Below the pieces are notes generated by a model. The model worked only from the letters and a program-made list of their open reading frames with translations, was not told where the DNA came from and did no database searches. Shown here one piece after another: positions 26,233 to 34,212 of a stretch of DNA of 64,000 nucleotides (the stretch's first letter is position 1; the number at the start of each line of letters is the position of its first letter). The DNA is taken from contig NZ_PDFK01000006.1 of NCBI RefSeq assembly GCF_002845985.1, positions 124,001 through 188,000 of the forward strand, in the 5' to 3' direction. The stretch comes from Lysinibacillus fusiformis (GTDB taxonomy: Bacteria > Bacillota > Bacilli > Bacillales_A > Planococcaceae). Position numbers and translations under genes: made by a program.

Positions 26233-26252
26233 AATCAAACGAATATTTGAAT
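26233..26252. promoter_or_regulatory. CadC-type operator 2, mirror copy of operator 1
   Basis: AATCAAACGAATATTTGAAT matches the reverse complement of operator 1 at 19 of 20 positions. It begins 6 bp after the -10, over the expected start site, so the promoter is bracketed by two oppositely oriented copies. Confidence 0.75.
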
Positions 26253-26263
26253 GAGGTGAGAAA

Positions 26264-26635
26264 ATGCCAAAAGAAATATGTGAGGTGACGCATGTACATG
26301 AAGAAGCGGTCACGAAGGTACAACAACAAATGCCTGATTTGTCAGGTGTAGCAAAATTTTTAAAAGCATTATCTGATGAAACAAGACTTAAAATTGCCTA
26401 TGCCTTAACAGTAGAAGATGAATTATGTGTTTGTGATGTTGCAACTATTATTGGGTCATCAGTAGCGACAGCATCCCATCATTTACGATATTTAAAAGAA
26501 AATAATTTAGCCAGATCACACCGTATAGGAAAGCAAATGTATTATTCTTTAGCAGATGAGCATATATACCAAATTGTAACAATTGCCTATGAACATGCGA
26601 AAGAGGGGATTGCCAATGGCAGCGACACCAACTAA
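26264..26635 (+). CDS. cadC: Metal-sensing ArsR/SmtB repressor CadC
   Basis: Winged-helix repressor that leaves DNA on binding Cd, Pb or Zn. The alpha3N metal site is complete: Cys6 in the N-terminal arm and Cys55/Cys57 in ELCVCD, corresponding to Cys7, Cys58 and Cys60 of plasmid pI258 CadC. The recognition helix is SVATASHHLRYLKENNL (about 69-85). 123 residues is standard. ATG 26264 follows GAGGTGAG. The promoter carries two CadC-type operators, so autoregulation together with the downstream pump is likely. The start of cadA overlaps its 3' end by 20 bp. Confidence 0.88.
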   Translation: MPKEICEVTHVHEEAVTKVQQQMPDLSGVAKFLKALSDETRLKIAYALTVEDELCVCDVATIIGSSVATASHHLRYLKENNLARSHRIGKQMYYSLADEHIYQIVTIAYEHAKEGIANGSDTN

Positions 26636-28739
26636 ACAAGAATACAGGCTACAAAATCTATCCTGCGCCAGCTGTGCGGCGAAATTTGAGAAGAATGTAA
26701 AGGCTATACCTGCTGTACAGGATGCACAAGTTAATTTTGGCGCTTCTAAAATTACTGTAATCGGCCCTATTAGTGTCGATCAAATTGAAGAAGCAGGTGC
26801 CTTTGATGGCATTAAGGTTACCCAATCAGCAGCAAGAACACTTGACAATGCTACCCCTTTTTACCGTAAAAAAGAGAATGTTCTAGCTGGTATATCTTTG
26901 CTTTTTGTTATTTTAGGCTATCTATTTGTTAGTATGCTAGAGGAATCACATCCGCTACCGATAGCGATGTTCATATTAGCGATCCTTGTGGGTGGAGTTG
27001 GCATTTTTAAAATAGGCTTCCGAAATCTAGCTCGCTTTGAATTTGATATGAAAACGCTTATGACGATTGCCATTATTGGCGCTGCTATTATTGGCGAATG
27101 GGAAGAAGCGGCTGTTGTCGTCTTTTTATTCGCTGTGAGTGAGGCGCTTGAAGCGTATTCAATGGATAAAGCTCGTCAGTCCATCCGTCAGTTAATGGAT
27201 ATAGCTCCACCAACAGCTATTATTAAAAGAGCTCACGGAGAACACTTCCATGAGATGGAACTACCAACAGAAGACATTGAGATAGGTGATATTTTAATTG
27301 TCAAGCCAGGGCAAAAGATTGCGATGGATGGGATTGTGATTAGCGGGTTGTCTGCAGTCAACCAAGCAGCCATTACAGGTGAATCGATTCCTGTTAATAA
27401 AACAGTAAATGATGAAGTATTTGCTGGGACTCTTAATGAAGAGGGTGCGCTCGAAGTACGTGTGACAAAGCGTGTGGAAGACACAACCATTGCCAAAATT
27501 ATTCATCTGGTAGAAGAAGCACAGGCAGAAAAAGCACCTTCTCAGCAATTTGTTGATCGCTTTGCAAAATATTACACACCAGCCATCATGATTATTGCTT
27601 TTCTAGTAGCTGTTATTCCACCATTATTAGTAGGTGACTGGCAGCACTGGATTTACCAAGGTTTAGCTGTTTTAGTTGTAGGATGTCCTTGTGCACTTGT
27701 TGTCTCTACACCAGTTGCCATTGTAACGGCAATTGGGAATGCTGCAAGGCAAGGTGTACTTATTAAAGGCGGTGTTCATTTAGAACAATTAGGACATATT
27801 GAAGCTGTAGCCTTTGATAAAACAGGTACATTAACTGAGGGACGACCAGCAGTAACGGATATTGTGACAACAGATAATTGCTCAGAGGACTATGTATTAC
27901 AACTAGTGGCAGCAGTAGAAAAGCAGTCTCAGCATCCTTTGGCTAAAGCCATTTTAAAAAAATCGCATGATAAAAATTTACCAGAGTTAGTACCAACAGA
28001 TTTCCAATCAGTAACAGGTAAGGGTGCGTATGCTACAGTAGACAATCAGATTATTTATGTAGGCAGTATGAAATGGATAGTGACATTAACTACTGTAGAT
28101 AAAAAAATTGAAAATCAAGTTAAAAAATTGCAAGAACAGGGTAAAACAGTAATAGCAGCTGTTTCGAATAGCCAATTTATTGGGCTTATTGGAATTGCTG
28201 ATCAATTGCGCCATGAAAGTAAGGACGTATTACAAAAATTAAATGCCTTGAAAGTAAAGCATATGGTGATGTTAACAGGTGATGCAGAACCCACAGCACA
28301 AGCTATTGCTACTTCATTAAAGATGACAGATGTGCGCGCTGGTTTATTACCAGAGGAAAAATTAATGGCGATTAAGGATTTACGTGCACAATTTGGTGCT
28401 GTAGCGATGGTTGGGGACGGGGTAAACGATGCACCAGCATTAGCAACTGCAAATGTAGGAATTGCCATGGGTGGAGCAGGAACAGATGCAGCTCTTGAGA
28501 CGGCGGATATTGCCTTAATGGGTGACGATCTAACCAAACTTCCGTATACCATTGGCTTGAGCAGAAAAACATTACGCATCATTAAAGAGAATATTATATT
28601 TGCCCTAGTTTTAAAATTAATTGCGTTGTTGCTTGTCATTCCAGGATGGCTGACATTATGGATAGCAATTTTTGCGGATATGGGTGCTACGCTATTAGTT
28701 GTATTTAATTCTTTAAGACTAATTAGAGCAAAAAAATAG
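26616..28739 (+). CDS. cadA: Cadmium/zinc-exporting P1B-type ATPase
   Basis: Heavy-metal efflux ATPase. One N-terminal HMA domain with LSCASC (about 15-20), transmembrane metal site CPC (about 357-359, VGCPCALVVSTP), phosphorylation motif DKTGTLTEG (near 400), HP motif (QHPLAK) and hinge GDGVNDAPAL. CPC plus the C-terminal DMGATLLVVFNSLRL is typical of Zn/Cd/Pb pumps (CadA/ZntA) rather than copper pumps. I start at ATG 26616, preceded by AGAGGGG; the frame extends further upstream inside cadC. Translationally coupled to cadC. No clear terminator follows in the 164 bp to the next gene. Confidence 0.88.
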   Translation: MAATPTKQEYRLQNLSCASCAAKFEKNVKAIPAVQDAQVNFGASKITVIGPISVDQIEEAGAFDGIKVTQSAARTLDNATPFYRKKENVLAGISLLFVILGYLFVSMLEESHPLPIAMFILAILVGGVGIFKIGFRNLARFEFDMKTLMTIAIIGAAIIGEWEEAAVVVFLFAVSEALEAYSMDKARQSIRQLMDIAPPTAIIKRAHGEHFHEMELPTEDIEIGDILIVKPGQKIAMDGIVISGLSAVNQAAITGESIPVNKTVNDEVFAGTLNEEGALEVRVTKRVEDTTIAKIIHLVEEAQAEKAPSQQFVDRFAKYYTPAIMIIAFLVAVIPPLLVGDWQHWIYQGLAVLVVGCPCALVVSTPVAIVTAIGNAARQGVLIKGGVHLEQLGHIEAVAFDKTGTLTEGRPAVTDIVTTDNCSEDYVLQLVAAVEKQSQHPLAKAILKKSHDKNLPELVPTDFQSVTGKGAYATVDNQIIYVGSMKWIVTLTTVDKKIENQVKKLQEQGKTVIAAVSNSQFIGLIGIADQLRHESKDVLQKLNALKVKHMVMLTGDAEPTAQAIATSLKMTDVRAGLLPEEKLMAIKDLRAQFGAVAMVGDGVNDAPALATANVGIAMGGAGTDAALETADIALMGDDLTKLPYTIGLSRKTLRIIKENIIFALVLKLIALLLVIPGWLTLWIAIFADMGATLLVVFNSLRLIRAKK

Positions 28740-28903
28740 TATGTAAGGTGTAGTTATGTAAAATAAGGTAGGAAATTAATCTCACGCTAACGCTATGAAT
28801 TTTATGCGAATAGATGCTACTAGGGATTCTTGAAAAAGCATTTTTAAAAGGCTATTATAGTTTCAGGAGTAATGTAACAATTAAATATAAATGAGGCGAA
28901 AGT

Positions 28904-29206
28904 TTGAATATGTCAGATCCTATTTTAGTAAATGTTACAGAAGAGATTGTGCGTGGTTTAGTAAGCTTTTTACTACGAGGACCAGAATATCAAACATTTT
29001 GTAAATGCGAAATCTGTGAATTCGACACGGTGGCACTTACACTAAATGCATTGCCAAGTAAGTATGTTACATCTATGGAAGCCAGAGATGAGGCATTTAA
29101 AGAAATGAATACTCCTGAAAGTATTGAGCGCATCAACAAAGAGATTATTCATGCGTTACATGTGGTAAATAAGTATCCTCGACACAAAGTAGAGCCTACT
29201 TCTTAA
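28904..29206 (+). CDS. ComFB-like small protein
   Basis: 100-residue protein resembling ComFB: LVNVTEEIVRGLVSFLL at the N-terminus, the cysteine motif CKCEIC (about 27-32, C-x-C-x-x-C) followed by DTVALTLNALPSKYVTS. In B. subtilis comFB sits inside the comF operon between the helicase and comFC genes; here it stands alone. The cysteines suggest a bound metal. TTG 28904 follows GAGG by 7 bases and is preferred over ATG 28910. The coding end lies within its own terminator. Biochemical role unknown. Confidence 0.78.
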   Translation: MNMSDPILVNVTEEIVRGLVSFLLRGPEYQTFCKCEICEFDTVALTLNALPSKYVTSMEARDEAFKEMNTPESIERINKEIIHALHVVNKYPRHKVEPTS

Positions 29207-29223
29207 TAGAAGAGGCTCTTTTT
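29191..29223 (+). terminator. Terminator containing the ComFB-like stop codon
   Basis: AGAGCCTACTTCT (29191-29203) pairs with AGAAGAGGCTCT (29208-29219) with one bulge, then T residues. The TAA stop (29204-29206) lies in the loop. Confidence 0.82.
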
Positions 29224-29328
29224 AAGTTGGAGAAGAAGTGTTTTTCTGACATATGTATTTTCAGTTAACTTTTAAGCCAAGCTTGTAGTAAACTAGAGAG
29301 TAAGAAAAGGAAAGAGAGGGAAAAGGAT

Positions 29329-29748
29329 ATGCCAACACCTAGTATGGAAGACCATATCGAACAAATATATTTATTAATCGCCAACAAAGGATATGCGCGT
29401 GTGTCTGACATTGCTGAAGCATTATCTGTACTTCCTTCTTCTGTTACAAAAATGGTTCAAAAATTAGATAAAGATGGTTATTTAGTTTATGAAAAATACC
29501 GTGGACTGACATTGACGCCTAAAGGAGAAAAGCTTGGCAAGCGTCTTGTGCAGCGCCATGAATTGCTCGAGCAGTTTTTACGAATGATTGGTGTGGATGA
29601 AGAGCGTATTTATGATGATGTTGAGGGAATTGAACATCATTTAAGTTGGAATTCAATCGATCGTATTGCAGATCTTGTGCAAGTAATGGAAGAGAATCCA
29701 GACATCGTGAAAAAATTAGAGGCATCTAAGACACAGCATAATCTTTAA
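29329..29748 (+). CDS. mntR: Manganese-responsive repressor MntR
   Basis: DtxR-family regulator that represses manganese uptake genes when Mn is bound. All the metal ligands known for B. subtilis MntR are present at the same positions: Asp8, Glu11, His77, Glu99, Glu102 and His103. The winged HTH is [28 protein letters not shown] (about 25-52). Length 139 against 142 in B. subtilis. ATG 29329 follows GAGAGGG. Its targets (mntH, mntABCD) are not in the window. cvfB follows after 29 bp, probably co-transcribed. Confidence 0.94.
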   Translation: MPTPSMEDHIEQIYLLIANKGYARVSDIAEALSVLPSSVTKMVQKLDKDGYLVYEKYRGLTLTPKGEKLGKRLVQRHELLEQFLRMIGVDEERIYDDVEGIEHHLSWNSIDRIADLVQVMEENPDIVKKLEASKTQHNL

Positions 29749-29777
29749 AATGATGGTGTGAAGGAAAGGAAGACAAT

Positions 29778-30635
29778 ATGAACGCATTACAATCAGGTGA
29801 AGTTGTTACATTAACGGTATTAGAGCAACAAGCATCGAAATGGATTTTAACAAATGGAGTGGAAGAACTCCCTTTAAATGCTTCAGAGGTAACAGAGCCA
29901 CTAGCAGTAGGTGATCGCCTTGAAGTATTTTTATTTGTAGATCGTCGTGGTGATTTGGCTGCTACAACGGCTATTCCAGCTTTTACTCAAGGAGAATATG
30001 GCTGGGCTCGTGTCTTGAAAGTGGTTGAACGTGAAGGTGCTTTTGTAGATATTGGTACATCTCGTGAGGTTTTAGTAAGAGCAGAGGATTTACCAGCAGT
30101 AAAAGAGTTGTGGCCAGAACCAGGTGACCATGTATTTATGACATTGCGCACGGATCGAAATGGTGATTTATTTGGACGTTTGGCAACGGAAGAAAAAGTG
30201 ACAGAACTATATGAAGGTGCACTAGAAGATATGCACAATAAAAACATTCAGGCACGTCCATATCGTTTGTTACCAGTTGGCACATTTTTACTAGGGGTAG
30301 AAGCTCCTTACCGTATTTTTGTTCATGAATCAGAGCGCAATGCAGAGCCTCGATTAGGGCAAGATGTAGTTGTACGGATTATCGACGTAAAAGAGGATGG
30401 TTCGATGAATGGCTCCCTTTTACCAAGAAAGCATGAACGACTTTCAAATGATGCACAGCAAATATTGACTTATCTACAAGATGTGGGCGGCAAAATGCCA
30501 TTTGGTGATAAATCATCCCCTGAAGAGGTTCAAGAAATGTTCAATATGAGTAAAGGGGCATTTAAACGTGCACTAGGAACACTCATGAAGGCCGGTAAAA
30601 TAAAGCAACAAGACGGTTGGACTGAAGAAGTTTAG
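29778..30635 (+). CDS. cvfB: CvfB-family S1 RNA-binding protein
   Basis: Cytoplasmic protein with tandem S1-like folds and a C-terminal winged helix, as in Staphylococcus CvfB and B. subtilis YitL. GWARVLKVVEREGAFVDIGTSREVLVRAEDLP (about 75-106) is the canonical S1 repeat, and KGAFKRALGTLMKAGKI near the end belongs to the winged helix. CvfB binds RNA and influences virulence and expression in Staphylococcus; the role here is inferred. ATG 29778 follows GAAAGGAAG. Probably in one transcript with mntR, ended by a terminator. Confidence 0.88.
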   Translation: MNALQSGEVVTLTVLEQQASKWILTNGVEELPLNASEVTEPLAVGDRLEVFLFVDRRGDLAATTAIPAFTQGEYGWARVLKVVEREGAFVDIGTSREVLVRAEDLPAVKELWPEPGDHVFMTLRTDRNGDLFGRLATEEKVTELYEGALEDMHNKNIQARPYRLLPVGTFLLGVEAPYRIFVHESERNAEPRLGQDVVVRIIDVKEDGSMNGSLLPRKHERLSNDAQQILTYLQDVGGKMPFGDKSSPEEVQEMFNMSKGAFKRALGTLMKAGKIKQQDGWTEEV

Positions 30636-30677
30636 TGGAAAATTCACTTGCTAGAATTGCATTACCACAGAAAAAGT

Positions 30678-30713
30678 GACGAGAGACATCTGAAACCTTC
30701 TCGTCTTTTTTTC
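30678..30713 (+). terminator. Terminator after cvfB
   Basis: GACGAGA (30678-30684) pairs with TCTCGTC (30699-30705) across a 14-base loop, then seven T residues. Confidence 0.82.
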
Positions 30714-30783
30714 GTACTAATAATTGTATAGTGGCATACATTATACAGGCTAATAGATGTTTTAGCGAAAGGGGTCACACGAT

Positions 30784-31698
30784 TTGAAAAAAACATGGAT
30801 TAAAATACTAACAGCTACAATGTTGGTATTTGGAGTGATGGCACCAGCAACAGGGTTTGCATCTGATAATACGCCACCAAAAGCAATTGATGAAAAATTG
30901 GGCGTACCTATCGTCGTATATGGAGCAAATTTATCTGAGGCTGAAAAAGAATCCGTCAAAAAATCATTAAAAGTAAGTGAAGAACCTGAAATCGAAGAAA
31001 TTACTGTGTCTGGTGAGGATCTAGTAAAATACATTAAAGATAGTAATTCAAGCTCTCGTATGTATTCTTCTGCGAAAATTACACGTAGAGATACGGGGAA
31101 AGGTTTAGTTATAGAGATTGTAACGCCATCTAATATTACGCAGGTAACTTCTGAAATGTACGCGAATGCGATGCTTACGGCAGGAATTCAAGATGCAACG
31201 GTACAAGTAGCTGCGCCAAAAGCTGTTACGGGACATTCAGCGCTAGTAGGTATTTACAAGGCATATGAAGTTACAACAGGCGAAACGCTTGATATTGAGC
31301 GTACCGATGTTGCCAACGAAGAATTATCAGTGGCTACATCTATTGCAGAATCTGCAGGGGTAGATGATGCTAAGGTTGCAGAATTACTGACAGAAATTAA
31401 AAAGCAAATTGCGGAATTGAAGCCAGCAACACGTGAAGAAGTAGAAAAAATTGTACAAGAGCAATTAAACAAACTTGAAATTAATTTAAGTGAAAAGGAC
31501 CGTCAATTGCTAGTAGATTTAATGAATAAAATCAGTAAGCTAGACATTGATTTTAGTAAATGGTCTGAACAGTTAAATGATATTAGTAACACAATCCAAG
31601 AAAAATTCGGCTCACTCATGGAAGATAAAGGTTTCTGGGAAAGTGTGAAAAGTTTCTTCGCAAATCTAAAAGATACCATTTCTTCATGGTTTAACTAA
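30784..31698 (+). CDS. Secreted DUF1002 (YpuA-like) protein
   Basis: 304 residues with a signal peptide (about 1-27, ending GFASD) and the DUF1002 core: GVPIVVYGANLSEAEKESVKKSL, EITVSGEDL, SSAKITRR.TGKGL and YANAMLTAGIQDATVQVAAP. This is the family of B. subtilis YpuA. The C-terminal third is charged and helical, ending in GFWESVKSFFANLKDTISSWF, an amphipathic segment. Function unknown; by family it is an exported cell-envelope protein. TTG 30784 is the start, with AAAGGGG about 10 bases upstream. Single gene. Confidence 0.85.
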   Translation: MKKTWIKILTATMLVFGVMAPATGFASDNTPPKAIDEKLGVPIVVYGANLSEAEKESVKKSLKVSEEPEIEEITVSGEDLVKYIKDSNSSSRMYSSAKITRRDTGKGLVIEIVTPSNITQVTSEMYANAMLTAGIQDATVQVAAPKAVTGHSALVGIYKAYEVTTGETLDIERTDVANEELSVATSIAESAGVDDAKVAELLTEIKKQIAELKPATREEVEKIVQEQLNKLEINLSEKDRQLLVDLMNKISKLDIDFSKWSEQLNDISNTIQEKFGSLMEDKGFWESVKSFFANLKDTISSWFN

Positions 31699-31713
31699 AG
31701 TTTTATAGTCGTT

Positions 31714-31769
31714 AAAAAAAATCTGTAATACCTACTCAGTATGCTAGAGTGGGTGTTCAGATTTTTTTT
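31714..31769 (+). terminator. Long terminator after the DUF1002 gene
   Basis: An A-run plus ATCTG (31714-31725) pairs with CAGAT plus T-run (31759-31769), and the stem continues with TACCTACTC (31729-31737) against GAGTGGGTG (31747-31755). Confidence 0.85.
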
Positions 31770-31845
31770 GCATAACACAAAGAGTACACAAATTTTGTGA
31801 AAATATAAAAAGCTATGGTACTATGAAAAAAAGGAGTGGTGAGAA

Positions 31846-32127
31846 ATGGAATTCCAATTACAGCAACTAGCGGAAAATCAATATGCATTTTTGAATGAGC
31901 AAGAAGGGGAGAAACTCGCAGAAATTACTTGGCAGCAAAATGGCTCAGTGATGGTAATGGATCACACATATGTATCAGATAAGCTCCGTGGTCAAGGTGT
32001 GGCCAAACAATTACTCGATCAAGCAGCATCGTATGCACGTGAAAAGGGTTATAAAATGGAGGCCGTTTGTTCCTATGTTGTAGCCGCATTTGAAAAATCA
32101 GATGCATATAATGACGTGAAACAATAA
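31846..32127 (+). CDS. Short GNAT-fold acetyltransferase (YjdJ type)
   Basis: 93-residue single-domain GNAT protein of the compact YjdJ/Acetyltransf_CG type. The acetyl-CoA loop is SDKLRGQGVAKQLLDQA (about 44-60) and the C-terminal CSYVVAAFEK (about 77-86) is diagnostic for this subfamily. Substrate unknown. ATG 31846 follows AAGGAGTGG. It is a single gene with a promoter presumably in the 31770-31845 interval and a terminator right after the stop. Confidence 0.88.
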   Translation: MEFQLQQLAENQYAFLNEQEGEKLAEITWQQNGSVMVMDHTYVSDKLRGQGVAKQLLDQAASYAREKGYKMEAVCSYVVAAFEKSDAYNDVKQ

Positions 32128-32131
32128 AAAT

Positions 32132-32168
32132 AAGGCAATCTGCTTTTGATTAAGCGGATTGCCTTTTA
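32132..32168 (+). terminator. Terminator after the short acetyltransferase
   Basis: AAGGCAATCTGCTT (32132-32145) pairs with AAGCGGATTGCCTT (32152-32165), one wobble, then T residues. Confidence 0.9.
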
Positions 32169-32198
32169 ATTGCCAGAGCAAATCATGTAAGCAGCTCC

Positions 32199-32300
32199 TT
32201 ACAGTAGAGTGACACTATAAATTAATACCGTTAAGAAGCTAGCTCCACCTAGTAATGCAGCCATATCTATCCAATCATAAGCTAAATCGAATTCTTTCAT
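32199..32300 (-). CDS. Small membrane peptide, 33 aa
   Basis: A minus-strand frame from ATG (32300-32298) to TAA (32201-32199). AGGAGAG lies about 8 bases before the ATG. The product starts MKEFDLAYDWIDMAALLGGA and ends in a hydrophobic stretch SFLTVLIYSVTLL, giving an acidic N-terminus and one membrane-inserting helix. I do not recognise a family. It lies alone in an otherwise empty 0.5-kb interval, with no overlapping gene to explain the good ribosome binding site. Confidence 0.6.
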   Translation of the reverse strand: MKEFDLAYDWIDMAALLGGASFLTVLIYSVTLL

Positions 32301-32552
32301 CCTAACCACTCTCCTATTTTTAGTATTAATTCATTAATTCCCTTTACTTGCCTTTTATAATCATAAATAGTTACAAAATTATGTTGAATGAAAAAATAGA
32401 AGGTTTTCAAGTTGAGTTTTGGTAGGAGATGGAGTGTGATTGTCCGCAATAAAAACGAGACGAATTGTATTGAATAGCAGTATCATTACTAGATAAAAAA
32501 GCAAGTATAAGTCTTACATTTATATATATGCTAGAAGTTATAAAAAAATAAT
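32301..32552. other. Gene-free interval
   Basis: AT-rich sequence between the 33-codon minus-strand gene and the sigma-B-like promoter. I see no further gene or hairpin. Confidence 0.4.
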
Positions 32553-32577
32553 GTTTATTCTTCTAAGATTAGGGAAA
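32553..32577 (+). promoter_or_regulatory. Candidate sigma-B promoter
   Basis: GTTTAT (32553-32558), 13-base spacer, GGGAAA (32572-32577), close to the sigma-B consensus GTTTAA-N12-15-GGGTAT and 47 bp before the next start codon. It resembles the stronger site in front of rsbV in this window. Confidence 0.5.
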
Positions 32578-32624
32578 AACTATATTACAGAGCTAGTTTT
32601 TATATTTTTAGGAGGTCATAGATC

Positions 32625-32933
32625 ATGGCAAAACGAAAAGGAACAGGTGTTGTCCTTGCAGGTTTAGCGGGATTAGCAGCATCTTACTTAAGTAAAAAAG
32701 AGAATCGTGATAAAGCACTAACGATGTTTAATAGTATGAAAGCTAAATTCGAAACGTATCTCACATCTGGACCTAATATGGATGACAGAATTACAGAACG
32801 AGTTTCAACAGAGGTAGCAACAGAGGCGGGCACATCTCCAACTAAAATTGCTTCGAATGAAATGGTAGCAGAGGGTGGAGGACATACAGGTGTCCATTTC
32901 TATAACGAAGAAATTCAAGAAAAAGAAAAATAA
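32625..32933 (+). CDS. Small protein with N-terminal hydrophobic segment
   Basis: 102 residues. A short basic start (MAKRKGT) precedes a glycine/alanine-rich hydrophobic stretch GVVLAGLAGLAASYL (about 7-21), then SKKENRDKA, reminiscent of YtxH-type stress proteins, and a polar acidic tail rich in Thr and Glu. I do not recognise a defined family. ATG 32625 follows the strong AGGAGG. A candidate sigma-B promoter lies just upstream, which suggests a general stress protein; this is inference. Confidence 0.7.
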   Translation: MAKRKGTGVVLAGLAGLAASYLSKKENRDKALTMFNSMKAKFETYLTSGPNMDDRITERVSTEVATEAGTSPTKIASNEMVAEGGGHTGVHFYNEEIQEKEK

Positions 32934-32940
32934 AAACAAA

Positions 32941-32972
32941 ACCTTCTCATTTAAGCATGAGAAGGTCTTTTG
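32941..32972. terminator. Bidirectional terminator with a stop codon in the loop
   Basis: ACCTTCTCAT (32941-32950) pairs perfectly with ATGAGAAGGT (32957-32966), flanked by A-rich and T-rich sequence. The minus-strand transporter gene ends in the loop (stop at 32951-32953). Confidence 0.88.
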
Positions 32973-34093
32973 TGTGAAATAAGGATCGCTCCTGCAAAGA
33001 GCAAAAGGACGATTCCAGTAAATATAAAGCCGCTAATTGTACCAAGTGACAGCCAGCCTAATAAAGAAGAGCCTAAAACGACGCCAAGAGAGAAAAATGC
33101 ATAAAAATAACCATACGCTTTTCCTCGTACTTCAGCAGTTGTAGAGTCAATTAGTAAGGAATTGACTGAAGGGAATAGGAAACCGAAACCGACGCCATAA
33201 CAAGCCATCGCTATATAAAGTAAAGTGTTAGAATCAGCTTGACTAATTAATAATTGACTTATGCCCATTAACCCTATACCAACAGACAATGTTTTCAGAG
33301 GATCAACCTTATCAAAAATGCGGTTCGTTGGTAAAAGAAAAACAAGAACAGCAATTATACCAAATGTGCTCATTAAAGTACCGCTTAAACGAGAGTCATA
33401 GCCTAAAGATTGGACTTTGAGCGGAAGTAGATAAGCAATGACACCTTGAGAAAACATTAAGAAGAAGGCTCCTAAAAAGGCTTTTAATGTTCCCGTGTTC
33501 TTAAAAAAGACCCTTATCGGAATATATGTATTCGGTTCTGCTTTCTCTTTTTTTACTTGGTTTGCTTTCAGTAGAAAGAACGCAAGAATGCCTAATAGCA
33601 GCATAAAGCTTGCCGTGATATTGAAAACAAATGGGACACTTGTTCGACTTGCTAAAATACCACTAAAAGCAGGGCCTATAATGGCAGCAATACCAACAAA
33701 TGCACCAGAAATAGCACTGCCCTTACCTCTTTTTTCTTGCTCAGTAGCATTTGCTAAAAATGTGAAGGCAGCAGGAACAATGAAGCCTGCAACAAGTCCA
33801 TGGATAAAACGTACAATTAATAGTGCGATTGGCTCCTCTATTAAATTATATAGTGTTAACGATAAACCTGTTGTGAAAAGACCAACAATTAGTATGATAA
33901 AAGGTCCTTTACGATCTGTTAAAAAGCCTGAAATGATATTACCAAATGTATTGGAAAGTGAATACATACCCACTGCTAGACCAGTTAGAAATGCTGATGC
34001 TCCTAAAGATTCAGCATATGTACTCATAACAGGAAGCTGGGTAAAAAGGTCGAAAAACGAAAAGAAAATAATTACATAGATAAATTTCTTCAT
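32951..34093 (-). CDS. MFS transporter, drug-exporter type
   Basis: 380-residue major facilitator with about 12 membrane segments. TM1 (KKFIYVIIFFSFFDLF), the loop GFLTDRKGP between TM2 and TM3, and SALIVRFIHGLVAGFIVPAAF-like VRFIHGLVAG motifs point to the drug:H+ antiporter class. Substrate cannot be read. I start at ATG 34093 with GGAGG four bases upstream rather than at the ATG eight codons earlier, which lacks a ribosome binding site. Single gene. Confidence 0.82.
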   Translation of the reverse strand: MKKFIYVIIFFSFFDLFTQLPVMSTYAESLGASAFLTGLAVGMYSLSNTFGNIISGFLTDRKGPFIILIVGLFTTGLSLTLYNLIEEPIALLIVRFIHGLVAGFIVPAAFTFLANATEQEKRGKGSAISGAFVGIAAIIGPAFSGILASRTSVPFVFNITASFMLLLGILAFFLLKANQVKKEKAEPNTYIPIRVFFKNTGTLKAFLGAFFLMFSQGVIAYLLPLKVQSLGYDSRLSGTLMSTFGIIAVLVFLLPTNRIFDKVDPLKTLSVGIGLMGISQLLISQADSNTLLYIAMACYGVGFGFLFPSVNSLLIDSTTAEVRGKAYGYFYAFFSLGVVLGSSLLGWLSLGTISGFIFTGIVLLLFAGAILISHKRPSHA

Positions 34094-34165
34094 AGCTCCT
34101 CCGATGAAATAGAACATTATAGTAAGTTAGATTCGTAGTTCTATTATAACATTTCCAATACAAAA

Positions 34166-34199
34166 GGACGCCCAATAAGTTTTGACTTATTAGACGTCC
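34166..34199 (-). terminator. Terminator after the CoA transferase gene
   Basis: GGACG...AATAAGT (34166-34180) pairs with ACTTATT...CGTCC (34185-34199). The two mismatches become G-U pairs on the minus strand, where TTTT follows, so it acts on that strand. Confidence 0.82.
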
Positions 34200-34212
34200 A
34201 AAAATTAAAAAA

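Noticed and set aside
28202-28639. 145-codon open frame opposite cadA
   Set aside because: Lies entirely within the P-type ATPase hinge region on the other strand; no start signal and no recognisable motif.
33495-34079. 194-codon open frame on the plus strand opposite the MFS gene
   Set aside because: Antisense to a clear transporter, no ribosome binding site, and composition typical of a mirrored membrane-protein gene.
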